Source of the DNA: Apostichopus japonicus
Lineage: Eukaryota; Echinodermata; Holothuroidea; Aspidochirotida; Stichopodidae
Length of the DNA stretch: 64,000 nucleotides
Reading direction: 5' to 3'
NCBI RefSeq assembly: GCF_037975245.1
Contig: NC_092583.1
Location: 4,623,264 to 4,687,263 of the forward strand
The translations under genes and the position numbers were made by a program. The stretch's first letter is position 1. Every line of letters begins with the position of its first letter. A model generated the notes under the pieces. It was not told the origin of the DNA. It searched no databases and was given only the letters and a program-made list of their open reading frames with translations. Positions 1 to 14,600 of this stretch are shown piece by piece.

Positions 1-2475
1 TCACTTTATCATTGACACCTGGTCCCACACGACTCCCACTATTACACTATATGTTGCTACATCGTGATCTGTTCGTACTCGGTTTGTTAAATGTAACAAT
101 TAAATATCATCATTATCGGCCGCAAACTTTAGCACTCTAATCATTGCTAGAGGATTTCCAAAAGTATTTTCTAGAGCCTTTGATCAACCAAATTATTTCC
201 AGATATTTCCAGAAAGTGAGGAATGTTAGAATAGATAAATGATAATATCTCACAGTGCGGTGGATTATAACTACTTTAAGAGTGGCAATAAAAACTGTCT
301 CTTGAAATTTGAGCATGGGTGACCATTATCAGACTCTCTAGCATATTTGGGAGTTATACTGATGACCTTAGGGCAGATGTTTTAAACTGTAGATGTTGAG
401 TTTTAAGTTTACTCAACTCTGTGATCTGAACACCTCTCCCTCTCTCAACGGCACTCGTCAAACCGTAGCTCGGAGGGCAAACAGCATCTGTTATGAAAAC
501 GAATTTGCATTTATAGTAAGTGAGAAACACACAGGCAAATATATGCCGGGGTGTGCCATCTTAATCGCGAATGGAACAAAAAAAAGTCGGTCACCGCAAT
601 TGCATTTGAATGCAACCAGGGCAAGGAATAGCTGTCAAAAATTTTGCGCCATTGTCCGAGAATCGGATCGCGATAATAACAGACACGTCGTCGTCGTGGA
701 GTTGACTCTCGAGAAATATTCAAAGACAAGCACATCCACGTACGTCGATGCGTGTGTGGAGTGAGCTGGCTACTGCGTACTGTATTATTATACACATCAT
801 CTTTCAAATCTTTAAAATTGTAAGAGAAATATTCTGAAGTGTGTTGGTCTTGATACTGTTTCAGAAAGACAGACAGTAGTTTGGTTATAAATGCGAGGCA
901 AGTGTCAGCTGACAGGGTGCCCTGTGTCGTCAGGTCTAGTGTGTAGAAGAAGAATTTAGAGAATAGTCTGTTTACACAGGCAGCCAAATTTTTGTCTCAT
1001 TATTAAACAGCCTGTCTTTTCGTCTTGTATGATCTTAATATGAATTTTACCTTTTAGGATGCTATACTGTGACCCTTTAATTATATATGTAAAACAATGA
1101 CGCTATTTTCAACTCAAATATAAAAGAACCCTTTTCTTTTTGTAGTACTTTTATGGTTATTCTATCTTTAGTATGGTACTAGTTGTGTAATCTCTTAATG
1201 GATGTCTGTAAATTCTTAGATTCATTAAATTATTCATAATTAAGCCCAGTAATTTTAAAAACAAAAATGACATGATCCCCTTTCATCCAGCTGTTTTTCG
1301 TGAATAAAGTGCAGGCTGGACGTCTCAATTACTAAAGAAGTACACAACGTTCTCTTTGTCGACTGGCATCTTCGACAGTATTTATGTAAAATAAGTACTG
1401 TAGCTACAATATATGGCTTCTGATCAAGTACCCTGTTAAAAGAAACCTCTCTGCATGTAAGGAGTCTGCCATTCAGGATTTAAATAAAAATTTGAAACCC
1501 CAGAATATATTTTGCTTCGAGTCTGTCCTTGACTTCTCCTCGTAGCAGCATTGATTTTATACCTTTCCTCACAGCTATCAGCAAAAGTGAGTCATTATGG
1601 AACAGGAGGTGAACCCTCATGCGATGTGTTTCATGTTTGTAGGGACAATCTGAGAGAGATATTTTGTCCTCATCCCTTCAACAATTTGTTTGAATTTCTG
1701 AATTTAAAAAACAACTTCATTGTAGACATTAAAAGATGACATTTCAGTGGACCCTTTAAAGTCATTGCTATGTACAGTAGATGAGGCAGTTCAAGAAAGA
1801 TGCAACTGATCATGAAATGATGGTCTAACGACATGAAAATAAAATATAAAAAAAGCACTTGGAGGAAGTCCAGAGGATTGAAACTGCAATGTGAACACAC
1901 ATTTTGTCAAGTAAAAGGAATGTGCATATTATGATAATAGGTACAAAGTTAACTTTTAAGAGCTGGGACAGGACTCTCATAACATTGAATTGTTAAACCT
2001 GCTTTAATACAGATTAAAACATGATACTAATACAGGTTATCCATCCATCCTCCTCCCCCTCTCACCTCCCCCCCCCCATATAAAATATATGAAGGAAATA
2101 GTGCATATAGAAATGCACTTTTATTGGATAAATATCCTTACAATGAAGCCTAACTGTGATTTAGGAAAAAACAAAACAGGTGACTTACGATGCAAATAAT
2201 TCATGAATATTCATTATAGTAATTAATGTAGTAAATTAGCACAAGACCCTTATAAGAAAACCTCATACCTGACTGCTTTAGAAGCCAATTATCCACACCC
2301 TCGCTAGGAAAATATCCATAGTAAGTTGATGTTCTACTCTGTGAAGGATATATGTGTAGGATATATGTGTTGTGGATTATAAAGGTACAGAACTATTGTA
2401 AAATTGTTCATATAAATACAATTACCCTTGAAAACTTTTGGAATCTATGGTTTTGCTTTGCTCTTTTTCTTTTAG
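1..2475 (+). other. alpha-catulin intron (5' part outside window)
   Basis: AT-rich sequence ending in the acceptor of the first visible exon. Overlapping open frames on both strands at 393-987 show no splice context, no recognisable motif and no family resemblance. No mobile element was recognised. Confidence 0.6.
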
Positions 2476-2673
2476 ACCCATTTAAGACACCCGGAATCTC
2501 AAGCATCCCGTCTGGCCAGAGACGGCATTATTAGCAGCATTCACTCTGCCTTAGATACCATTAGCAGTGTAGTAGAAGAGCGCCCTCTACCGCAGTCACC
2601 AACCAATACATGCTACACCAACGGTGTCACCACGCCTCAGAAGAGAGCCCATACAGTACTGAAGGAATTTTTG
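2476..2673 (+). CDS. CTNNAL1: alpha-catulin exon (first in window)
   Basis: Preceded by a T-rich tract ending TTTAG and followed by GTAAGA. It has 66 codons, phase 0 at both ends, and opens [18 protein letters not shown], which resembles the LRHP-containing region of vertebrate catulin. Coding continues upstream of the window, so this is an internal exon with no start codon. The middle ([14 protein letters not shown]) is a polar loop between helices. Confidence 0.88.
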
Positions 2674-5600
2674 GTAAGAGGGACTGTTTAGAAATCAATT
2701 AATACGCCCATGAATAAAGCGAAAGTGGCCGGTTATCTTTGCAATGAAAATTAGTCTAATAATAATAATATAAACAAATCAAGTACAAATAAAGAAATAA
2801 TAAAAGCAATGCTAAAATGGAATTTTATCAGTTATAATTCTAAGCGACTTCTTTATTTTGTACCGATCGATAAGGCATGTTTTTTTAATGTCCCACGGCT
2901 ATTAATTCCAGAGAGAATTTTTTCAAGAATTCTCAGACAACTCGTTGGGCAGAATTCCTTCTAAGAATGTGGTGTGTGAAGGTTATCAGCGTACATAGTT
3001 TCATAACTGTGAAAACAGTATTTACAGGTGAAGAAATCTGTGAGACCTGTAGGGGAGTCGATTCTGAACAGAGCGGTAAGTGAAGGTAGCAGTGTGTTTG
3101 ATTACGTTCTACTTGCAATTTCTTGGCAGAGTGGTAAAGGGGTTGGGGTTTTGGGGTAGGAGGGAGAAAAAGGGTTGGTGTGGCTAAGTGACCACATTAA
3201 GCCTGGGGGTATATGCCATCTGGGATATTTCAAGTGCTGAATATACAAACATTTCCATGTTTGGTATTCTTGGTTAAGCGTGGCACTCAAGACAGCTATA
3301 ATCTTTTGTGGAGGAAATAACCAAGGTTTTGTCATTCACAGAGTGGTACACGGGATAGGTAATATTTAAATCACCTCACACCCTTTCCCTCCCCCCCCCC
3401 TCCTCACACCACACTCTCCCAGTGTTTCAGAGACTGCTCCAGCCTTCAATTTCTAATGACTCTCGCTGTTTCAGCAGATATTTTGCTGTGCTTGTCCGCC
3501 CGACTCTTCAAGGTCGAATGTTTTCCGATACAGTATTGATCCTATCATGCACTTCCTTGGGAAAGACTCAAGTGAAAGAGTAAATTTTGCTGAGTTTATC
3601 ATCGATTGATCACCATGAAGCTTATGGGCATGTCAGTGTCTTCAAATAAAATGAACACAAGAAATTAGATCAAAGAACATTTTGGGGTCTAGGTAGGTCC
3701 TAACGTGAAAGCATCGTCATAGGGATTTAATGTGATCTGGTCGAAATTTGTCGACAGTTGTCGGTTGATTAAAGGGCGTGCAAAAGGGGCTTTCTGCAAA
3801 GGTGCAAAGAGATACAATAAACTCAACATAAGGTAATTTCTGTCAAACTGGTACTAAAAGAAACATGGCATGGTTTTCTTTTAGGTTAGTGACCCAGAAA
3901 GTAAACATTTGATCAAACACCTGGGGGGGGGGGGCAGTTTGTCTTTTTTTTTTCATTTGAGATACAAAGTCAATTGATCCACAACATTGCTGATAATCTA
4001 GTTTTTCTTCTGCTTACCCCTTTTGTCAACAATTTTGGCTAGCTCTTCATTTGCATTTTAACCGATGTCTCCGAAGGGAATACATTCTATCGATCGTCGG
4101 ATATCTGTCCGTGCGCGGCATAATACGCATCTCTCTTTATAAAGTATAGTCTCTGCCTCTCCTGTCATGAAATCCGCTCACCGTTCGGTTACCTCTTCCC
4201 CCCCTTGCAGGAGATAGTGGAGGGTGCAAGGGTGACCTTGGCAGACCATGCCACCAGGGAGAAACTGCAGGATATCTTACACCAGGTCAACGATTCCTCT
4301 CAAGACTTCACTGACTCGGCTTACACATCTCACGAACACAGAGAGAAAATTATCCAGCTCGGGGAGCTGGTTCGAGTTGATCTACAGGAAATCGAAAATG
4401 CAGGCAAACGACTGGTAAGTTTAAGTTCCCAGCTCGTGTTTGGAGTAAAGTAATTGCCAAAGTGCAGAGAGACCTCAAGCCATATGCTGCATGAAAATGA
4501 GTAATCACTATCGACCAATCAGATTCAAACTAAATTAGCTAACATATTTGCATATTTTTGGCGGACTGATAACTGCTCTTTCCATTTGCCAAATTTATTT
4601 TCATTCAGAGACATCGGCATAAATATTGGGGAAAATACAAGAAAAATTACACTGTTGTACAGCATCAAAAAGAAATTTAAGATTAAACCCATCGTATTCC
4701 ACAACTTCTGCTGTATTTTGTCTGTTGTATGTAAAGATTTTTCCATGAGACAATTCCTTCATTACAAGGCAGATCAATTGCAGAACTTGAAAAAAACAAA
4801 AATTCATTTGAAAAGAATCGAGAAATTTTTTTAAGTATAAGTACAGAAAAGTAGTTCGATTACAAGAGTTTTCATAATCTGATGCAGTGGGACGCTTCAG
4901 CAACGCCCTAAATCAACAGAGGGCGTTGTCTGATCGATCCTATCTAATTCTAAAAATGTGATGAGCTGCAATCTGTGACTGGATCAATAACGGTACCATG
5001 AGTTGATCACACAAGTAGATACAATTTCATTGGTAGTTTTGTATAAGAGATCTTTGTAACGTTTAAACTAGCTTCAATTCAAACTAATTGTTTTAATCAC
5101 CTCAAGTTGTGCTTTCTAGAGCACTTTCTTCCGTCCAGCCAAACTGCGCAAACGAACCCTTGAAGTTAGTCAATCACAGAGCGCGTCGGTATTCCAATTC
5201 ATCTGGTGAGCACTTTCACGAGATCTTGGTTCTTTGATTCAAAGATCTGTAAACAGTGCAGGTTATGCATGCTAGGACCCATATAATAGCACCCTGGGTA
5301 GAAATACTGGAGACCCACATTTTAACTTACTCCTCTTCTCCCCTCCTCTACCCCTCCCCTACCCCTCCAAACAAAAAGCAATTGTTATAATTGCTTGGTC
5401 ACTTCTGATCTTCAGTAGCAAACATATCAGGCTTCCCAGACAGAACCAATCCCATCGATGAACATTTAATAATACGAAGCAGAAAATGTCTTTAAACTGA
5501 GGCAGATGTCTGGACACGGTTATCCCTGTAAGGTGCTGGTGTATCCCTTGGTTTCACATCTTAGGGGGTGTTATATAATTTCCTCTTTGCCTAGCATTCA

Positions 5601-8600
5601 GCCTATGAACAGTTGTACGTTAATTTCATTCCAGAGAAGCACCCTTTCTTTAGATTGGCATTTCTGTATAGTCCTCATACATACTGTGTCGGTTATTCAT
5701 TCATCTATATGCAAATTAGCTTCTTTCTGAGGGTATTGATGTATTCATGTCCCAGAAACCAGGGGAACTAGAGTGAAGGAAATTAATGACATACTGTAGA
5801 TGTGATAGGTTTGCTTAATTATTGAAACTGAAATGAACTGTGGCAGGATAAGAATGAACAAGCAGTTGTTTAAATATGTAACGATTTGTGATTTAAGTTG
5901 CATGGTATCATGTTGATGAGGAATTTTTAAGCTTCCTGCTAGGGAAAGACTTGAAAAACATTTGTATAGTAACTTTACTATAATGTAAGTATCACAATGT
6001 ATGAGTGTAGGCTTGAGAAAAGTCTGTTACTATGAAATATAGATTCTATGCATAGTATTGTAGCCTAATATTAAGCCAACAACACTTTCACAGCAGATGA
6101 ACCAAGGTCTAGCCTAATTTGTATAATTTATGATTGATCAGTCTATTCTGATAATTGTCAGATATAGTGTTATCATACTTGAAGCTTGCCACCATGTGTT
6201 TCAATTTATTTATTTATTGTTATTGTTATAATTGTTTATAATTATAACTATTTTTTCTGTACTGCGAAACAACTTTTATTGGCTCATATACTGCCACAGG
6301 CTACATCATGTGAAAATGAATACATAGCAGGAAAATGGTATGAGGGAACAGGGTTGGGAGAGCTAGAAAGAAGCTCCGTAGAGGACTTTAAAATATAATT
6401 TGTAAGAGGATAAGTAAAGAAGATCTGAAGTGGGCAAAATTCTGGAATTCATAGCAGAAAATAGTTTGACATTCTTAGGAATGTGCTGGCACTTGTTCTC
6501 TCCTTTGATCCTTTCACATTTTCAGCTTTGCTAGAGTTGGTCAGGAAACTAGAGGTTAATATTGTCTCAAGCTTCAGAAAACTTGTTCAAGTTCAAAAGA
6601 CTTTTTTTCCCCCCTAAAGGGTTGTAAATGAATGCAAAGGTTTGCAGGAGGTTTGTTTAGTTGCATAATAATAAAATAGTGTGTGTAACAATGTCATGCC
6701 GGTAAACAATTGTTTTTCTCTTTTCAACTTACCATACACGATGCAAAAATTTCCCATTTCTGTTGTCATCACTTAATCCAGTTTGATTGATTTAGCATTC
6801 ACAGATCACTCGTTACCTTAGTACACTGTGTTGTGAATTAATAATGAGAGAAATTTACATGTTAGAACAAACCATCTCAAAATCGTCCATTGGTGAGAAA
6901 TTTCACTGTTATCTGATCTTTGCCTTTCACTGTAAGTTTTGTCCTCCATCTAAAGAGAATGAAGAAAGTCGAAACTTTAAAAAAAAAGTTTTGTAAGATT
7001 TGCTCTCTATTTTTTTTATTTATTTTTTTCTTCCCAATATAGAGAGAATTTGACAATTGTCCAAGAAACAAGTGCAATTCTTTTTATCTTCTTAACCCAA
7101 AAAGTCCGACCCCAGAAATCACAATAAATACATGTGAAAATTGTGGGAACTGCTCAATACTTTTGCTTGTGCGTCTGCGTGTATCTGGTTATCGTTATTT
7201 AAAATTTTGACAACTCCTTTGAGATAGGTGACGAAGATTGCTGTCAAATAGAGAGAGAAACTTTTGATGAAGTGTGTTTATCAACAAGTCCACATTCCCC
7301 AGAGATTGTCTGCCAGTTAAGTTGTCTCAACCCACATGGCTTAGTCATCTGTCTTACTTGTCGTAATACAACTTTGCTTCCACTCAAAAGTAGTCGTCTT
7401 TTATATTGAAAACACAACTGCATTTTTTCCCCTCCTTTTATTCTGAAGTCGCAAGAGATGCTGCATTTTTTTAAGGGGGTGGGAGCAGAGAGGGTATTAG
7501 TAGTAAAAATGTTAGTGTGTATTTAGATTTCAATGAATCATTGGAGATTTAATTTATATTTTAAAGTGCAGGATCGAGAGTTTTAATTATTAACAGCCCG
7601 AAGCGGTATCGTAACTGTCTCTTGGCTTTTACATGAATCTTGCTTTAAATGAGTTGATCAGATGTAGAGCAATCTTTAAATATTACAGAATGTCCTCTGG
7701 AAAAAAAAGGTTTTATTTAAATTCAATATCTTCCGCCAGTTTCAATTTGGATTGTAAGCGTTTTTAAATTTGAATGATGGCTCAATTTTAAGCAAGCGAG
7801 TCTGCACTGTGGCAAGGATGCCTGCAGGGACCAGGCAGTTTCACATTAATAATTGAACGTTCAAGTTTATTCACCTACAGTCAGTTTACTTTGGTAATGA
7901 ATGTGAGAAAACGCTGCAGCATGTCCTTTTTGTTTGGAGAGGGGAGAGGGGGGTCTACTATTTAAAAAGTTAAAATTGAAGGTTTACAGTCTTAATTGTT
8001 TCAGGTCAAGGCTTTGGTCACATGACTTTACAACACTAACCACTGGTCATTGGTAACTTGTCACCCCCACACACCAAAGTGTACATGCACAATTCAAACA
8101 GTCCCTCCCTGGGGCACTACAGTGCCCTACATCTACGTGTCCCCCGGGGGACTTCCCATAGGGTACAGCCACAAACCGGCGCACGCAACTAAACTTACAA
8201 GTTATGTCGCAAGTTCCCATTTATACACCCGGTTGAAGAGAGGCAATGGAGATAAAGTGCCTTGCTTAAGGACACAACGTAATGTTCTGGCCAGGACTTG
8301 AACCTGTAAACATTAGATCACTGCCTTAGCCACTTGACAACAATACTCACTCAAATGTTTAAAGGCTATCAGCATTGCCCACAAATATGCTAGCAAGTCC
8401 ACAAAATGGTCACCCATGTTAACATTTCAATGAACAATGTATCACCATGAAATATTTTCTCTTTCCTGTAATTTAATTAATTTAAATCGTGTAATTTATT
8501 CCTTCCTCAAGAAATAATTTGGATAGTCAAGAGTTGCCAGGAAAATTACTTTGGATAATTTTTAGTCATTTCTAGCTTGTTTGACGTTCAGGCCAGTACA

Positions 8601-11600
8601 CATACTCTGTGACAATTTTCCGTAATGTTTGTGACAACTGTAAATGGTTTGATGATTTTCCAAATTAATTCTGCCCGAAAATCTGTTTATATTACTGGTA
8701 CGGGGCCTCGCGATAATTCTTGACCTCATTTCACGAGGGCTTGACATTTCCCATTCTCTTGTTACAAGTATAAAAAATACTGTTGAAAATGCAACATTCG
8801 GTGGTAAAGTGAGCAATTTTACGAAAGGTTTTCTGAATATTAAAATAATGATGTCATCTTTGGTTTATCCTTTCATTTGTGTTTAGGACAAGCAGAAGAG
8901 AGTTCGGCATGATGATGAATTGGATTCAGCAATATTAAAGATTTCGAGAACGATAATGGAACTTAGGAAACAGGTAAGGACTGTCAAGATTTATATTTCA
9001 CTTAAGAGGAAAAGTTTGCTGGAAAAGGATGAATCTTTTGTCCAGTTTAATCATAAAAATGTATCATAATTTGCTGCCAACTGGAGTAATGTTTTGGAAA
9101 GTTTTGAATGTTACGATTTATAATGGCTGTTATCCCTGATGATTACCAAGAAAATATTCCACCATTTTTGGAGCACAGCCTTGCTGCCATTTTTAATCCA
9201 CGTTGGTTTGCTTTAAATCAATACTTACTTACATGAACATTTTTTGAGTTTTTGGATTGAGTATTTCTGTTAAAGTAATATTTATATTAGTTTCACGAGT
9301 AGAGAATATAGAGAATATAGAGAAAATAGAGAAAAAGAAGAAAATGATAAACTTCAGCAACAATTAGTGACCTTGCCTCTTCATTGATGACTTTGGCATT
9401 CAACTTACTCAAGGTCCAGTAAATTTCTTAGGCATCGTCTTTACTAATAAATGCGACGATCTATTTCATTTGAATTTCATTCCTGAACTATCCAGACTTA
9501 ACAGTTGTTTACGTATCTGATCTACTGGAGATTTAACCCCAACGGGAAGGAATATAATTGTTAAAAGCCTCACGCTTTCTCAACTAGTATACTTGTTCTT
9601 AATTCTTCCAAAATCTGCCAAAAAGCTTCATTAAAGAAGTTGAGCACATCATCTTTGATAATATCTGGCATGGAAATCCAGACAAAGTTAAACGTTCATC
9701 GATAATAAGTTGTGTAGGTGAGGGGGGTTTAAAGGTACCTCTTATTGAGAGTCTTGTTTAAAGTGTGAAGTGTACCTGGGTTTGCCGTTACACAAATGAT
9801 ATGGATGGACCTTGGAAAATTTTCTTTGATCTCTACTTATCATCGTTTGGTAAAACACTGTTTTTTGAAATGCAATTGTAATAAATTTGATATCAAGAAC
9901 ATTCCAAGCCGTTTATTAAACAACTTTGTGAGGCGTGGTGTGATATCTCTTACATGCCACCCACAGATACTTTCGGCGATGAATACTTGATGGTATTAAT
10001 ATAGCCATTAATAATATTTTGTATAAAAAAGGGATTTTATTTGTAGGAGATCTCTTTGATGAGAATGGTGCTCCTTTGTCTTGTAATGCTTTTGCAAATA
10101 AATACAAGCCGAGTGCTCAAGTTTCCGTTTACGACTTATGAGGGTTTAATGAACGCCCTTCCAATTGAATGGAAGAGGGCTGGTTGTAGTAATCTTAACT
10201 TTTCAAATCTGTCTTCTGACTTTCATGAAAGGTTTATCCATTCTTACTCTGCCTTCCCAATTCTGCTATTCACGTTACCTCAAAAAGGATCTCTAGGCCG
10301 CCTACCGCCATTCACAAAGTGGTAAAATACTTTTGTTGACATTACTGAGCACGATTGGCGTCGCATATTTAGTATTCCTTGGAGCACTCTTTCTGAGGCC
10401 AAGCTTCAATTCTTTCAGTTCAGGTTTCTGCACAGGATTTTTAGGTACCAATAGGCTTTTTTTTGATGGGGAAGTCAGAGTCTCCGCTCTGTTCCCTTTG
10501 CAAAACTGACGAGGAGTCAATCGAGCACTTTTTTTTGGGGGGGGGGGGGACTGCTACGTTACTGCAAATTTTATCCTTAATGCTGGAATGCGGTTTTTAA
10601 AATAGGCAATTCTTTGTCTCCAAACAAGATATTTATTTTTTGGTTTTGGTAAGGTTAACTGTCACCCGTAGAACTTCGTAATTTCTTAATATATACATTT
10701 TTTGTTTGCAAGAGAAGTATAAACACCAAGCCAAATATTAATGAGTTACTTTTTTAAATTTAAATATGCCCTGAATGTCGAAAGTCTCAATCATTTTAAG
10801 CAAAAGAACCCCTGGAAAAGTTAAATTTTCCAGAGCTTAGAAATGCCTTTTCAGTTTGTCCAAAACTTGTTCACGTAGATTTTTCTCATTTAGCTTTGTA
10901 CTGCAACTGGTTCCTTGTCTACCTATATCAACTGGCATTAACTGCAGACTTTTGAATATGTAACAGACCATACAAAATTTGTTTTTGCAATGTATATTAT
11001 TATTATTATTATGATTATTATTATTAATGTGTACCGCATTAAGTGATTGTGCATTCACTTGGAGTAAAAGAAAAGAAAAAAACAGACTTAGGCTCTTCTA
11101 ATTGTGTATGGTGCTTTCAGAAGTACCTTTTAAGAACAACATCATTTTCAGGGCTACTATGCTATCATTGAGTTTATCTACCTAATTTATTCTTCTGTGA
11201 ATTTTTCATCAAGTACTCACCCTCTCTACCTGATTTACTCCCCCGGCCCCATCAGAGGGAGATGGGGGGGGAAAGAGGGGGGTTGGAAGGTTCATCACTT
11301 GATCATCTCAATTCATATATCACTGTGCATCCTGAAGGAAAATACAATTATTGATAGAGAGACCAATGCTTGATCACATGCATCATAAAAGTGCAAACAC
11401 ATTTAACTGTCCAAAGAAAACCTTCCCTTACCCCCTGAAATATGTACAATGAATCAGATTTACCTGCAGGGAAGTACATTACAAGCTGTCAGAAATAGGT
11501 GGAGGGTAAATACCACTCTGTTTTGAAGTGGTACAGAGGCCGGTTGAATTGCTTTAGGGGGAGGGTCATGTTGCATGTTATCAGGAAAACGAGGCACAAA

Positions 11601-14600
11601 GTTATGTATGGCCTTAGAATGATAGCAAAAACACATAAATGTCATGCAGAAATAATTCAATATAATACAACGTAGGCAAAAAAAATGGAAAGAAATTTCA
11701 GATTTCAATATCTATCAATTTTTAACCTGAATCTTGAAACAAGAAACAAAACAAATGTATATAAATACATGTATATTGTTTTCCATGATGTGAAATTTGA
11801 TAGAAAATTCTTTGTTGCAAGTTGGGTTTGAGATGTGTATTAAACTAATTGCCTGTTAAGATCTTAGTGAGTAACTGTTATGTAGTGTATTGTGAGAAGT
11901 TTTGTATGACCATTTAACCTTTCTTAGTTTGCATTTCTCTTCTACATGGTTCAGTCACTTTGTCCCTGAACAGACATGAGGCACTTTCAATATGGGAGTC
12001 GGGAGGGGGACATAAAAACCATAGCAACGCTATTCCTAGTTTTGTAGGACAGTTAAACCTCTCCTAGTTTGCATTTCTCTTCTACATAGTTCAGTCATTT
12101 AGTGTATGGAGAGCGGTTCACTGTTAAGTAAACCATAAATGCTGTTCTTACCTTTTTGCTAAAGAAAATGTCACCATAATCTCTAGAGCATAGGACATAT
12201 TAAAGGTAAGGAAGGCCGTTGTTGCTCAGTTTTGGGTTTTTTTTTCGTGGTGTATGGAGAACAGCACACCTTTAACTACAGTAAATAAGAACTGGTTCTA
12301 ACAGTGATGCTTTAAGAACATTGTCAGGGTCTTTATAGTGTAAGATGTATGACAGGGAACTCAAGGCCAAGAAATGTTACTCAGTTTATATGTGATCAAA
12401 TCCGATCATGGTGTATGGAGAACAGCAAAGCATTTCACCAAATAAAAAAAATCTGTTTGAATATACATACATGGAATAACTATATGAAGGAACAAAATTG
12501 TCAGAAATCAGTTACCATGGCAACCTATGATACCTAGATAAATGTTTTTCTTCATAGGTTGTCTGCATGTATATAGAGTAGATTGTGACGTTCGTCTCTG
12601 TCACCTTGCTTGGTTTACCACCTCTCCGTGTCGATACACTCCCCGTGGGAGAGCACAAGGCTTTTTTATCTTGTGCTAGCCCTTCCCAATGGTGTAACTT
12701 CACATGCTCATCCTGGCTTCCCTCTTCTCTTAATTACAATTATTGAAACCTTCTTATTGTATTTCTTTCCTTTCCTTTCCTTTCCAGCTACAATCGACAG
12801 CGATTGGGCAAGCAGCTGATATTTTCCGCACCAATGAAGATCATGTTATTCTTACTAACATCAGAGAGGCAGCTTCGTCTGCAGAGAAGGGAAAGCTCGG
12901 CAAACTCTCGGAGAAATTCCACGAACATTCTGACCAAGTACAAGACGTAGGTTCTATCTGTAATTTTGCTAATACTCTGTAAGCTTCCATTTACGTACCG
13001 TACGCAAACCACAAGTGGGAACTCTCTGCAGACGTGCATGCTGAATGGATTACTGCCATCATCATCTTGTCATGGAGTTGCTTCACCGTAACCTACTTTT
13101 TCCTGAGATATGTGGTCTCATAAATATGTCGTATCTGTATATGTTAGTCAACAAGGCCTTTATAGGTGGCACTGTTCAATATCTGTGAAAGGTTCTTCAG
13201 GTTGGTCATAGTAAAGCTAGTATTGCAAGAAGCTTCTCTCATGGGGGGGGGGGGGGTGGGAGAGGGGATGGGTATAGGTAATACTGCAGCAACAGGACAG
13301 AGGGTTACTCATGGTAGTACATACACAGGCAAAGCTATGGAACAATCAATAATTTTGAAAATGTTGGGTAGTGGAAAAGGGGGAGGGGGAGGTCTGGTAG
13401 AGTTGGTAAGTGAAGCTAATACTTGCAAGGAGCTTGTCCATGAAAATGCATGAAAAGAGTTGGGGGAAGGGGCTGGGAGGTGGGGATTTCAGTTCCTTCT
13501 TCTTTAGTTCCTTCCTTCTTCAGTTCCTTCTTCTTTAGTAAGCATTGTAACTTGGGTGATGCTTTCAAATTTAAATAGTTTTCTGGAGTTTGTGTTTTAT
13601 CACTATCCATCCCCCCCCCATCCATCTCCTTGCCCTCTCACTTTCCCTCTCCTCCTCTAAACTGAAAACTTATTCATTGCCTGAAATCATTGCTGATGAG
13701 GCATTATTCTCTTAAAGTTGTAGATAAACTGGGGTGTAATAATCCTATTCTTCTTCATCACAGTTATGTCGACTACTGTCTCACATAACACCATCTGAAT
13801 CTCTGACAGTCTGTCTGGACATGACGGGAGACAATCTCAGGAATTTGGCACCGCTGGTAAGTTTGCAAGAAACACAGAAAAAATGTTCTCTTCAGGATGT
13901 AACTATATTGATTCATGCAAGCAATCCCTGACTAGACAGGACAGCTACTGTAAGTTGAATGTCCCTGAGGTGTCACAGATGGGTTTGATCAGCTCTCGTT
14001 ATACTGCGCCCAAAGATATCAGTATCATAGCAGGGATGCCAGAATTCCGGCAATAGACGGAATTCCGGCTTTTTCCCGATTTTGAAATTTGGTTTCGGCT
14101 CCACACGACCTTTCCGTCTTAGTTGAAACAGGCATGAGCTTTTCCGCGAATTTCTAACTAATATCCTAACACACTGTAGCATATGCAAATTGGAGGCCTA
14201 TACCGTAATTTTTTTCTCTGATTTTTTCATAAAGTTCCGAACTTTAGCTTAGATAGTCTTTGGGACATCCAAGTCCCCACAACTTTCAGGCCCTAGGGGC
14301 AAACCCTGCTGGCATCCCTGATCTTAGAAATGAGTATGAAATAATACAAAATAAGGGAGCAAACCTGTGGGTTTTCCCACAAAATTCCATTCTTGAGAGA
14401 TTCTAGTTTCTAGGATTTCCAGGAGACCATTTATTTTCACTTCCCTCATCATCACCGTGCCTCTCGTTGTCTCTTTCAGGTGACTTACGCTGCTTCTGCT
14501 CTCTTGGAGTACCCGAGCAGTAAAATTGCCAAAGAAAATCTCGATATTTTGGTCGACACCTGGGAGGCGATCATCAACGATCTGTCATCATACGTCAAGG

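Larger units (their letters stand above)
4415..8886 (+). other. alpha-catulin intron with SINE
   Basis: About 4.5 kb. It holds a minus-strand tRNA-derived SINE at about 7986-8345 and a fragment (8361-8435) resembling the inverted-repeat element at 37863-38087. The rest is AT-rich with short homopolymer runs and no recognised gene. Confidence 0.6.
8974..12787 (+). other. alpha-catulin intron with LINE relic
   Basis: About 3.8 kb, containing the Tx1-like relic, an (ATT) run near 10994-11025, a G-run near 10540, a decayed local duplication at 11905-12450, and one X-box-like palindrome at 12511-12524. Confidence 0.6.

Noticed and set aside
393-987. Overlapping open frames on both strands (+123 and -158 residues)
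   Set aside because: They are intronic, with no recognisable motif, no splice context and an unlikely amino-acid pattern. Probably chance frames.
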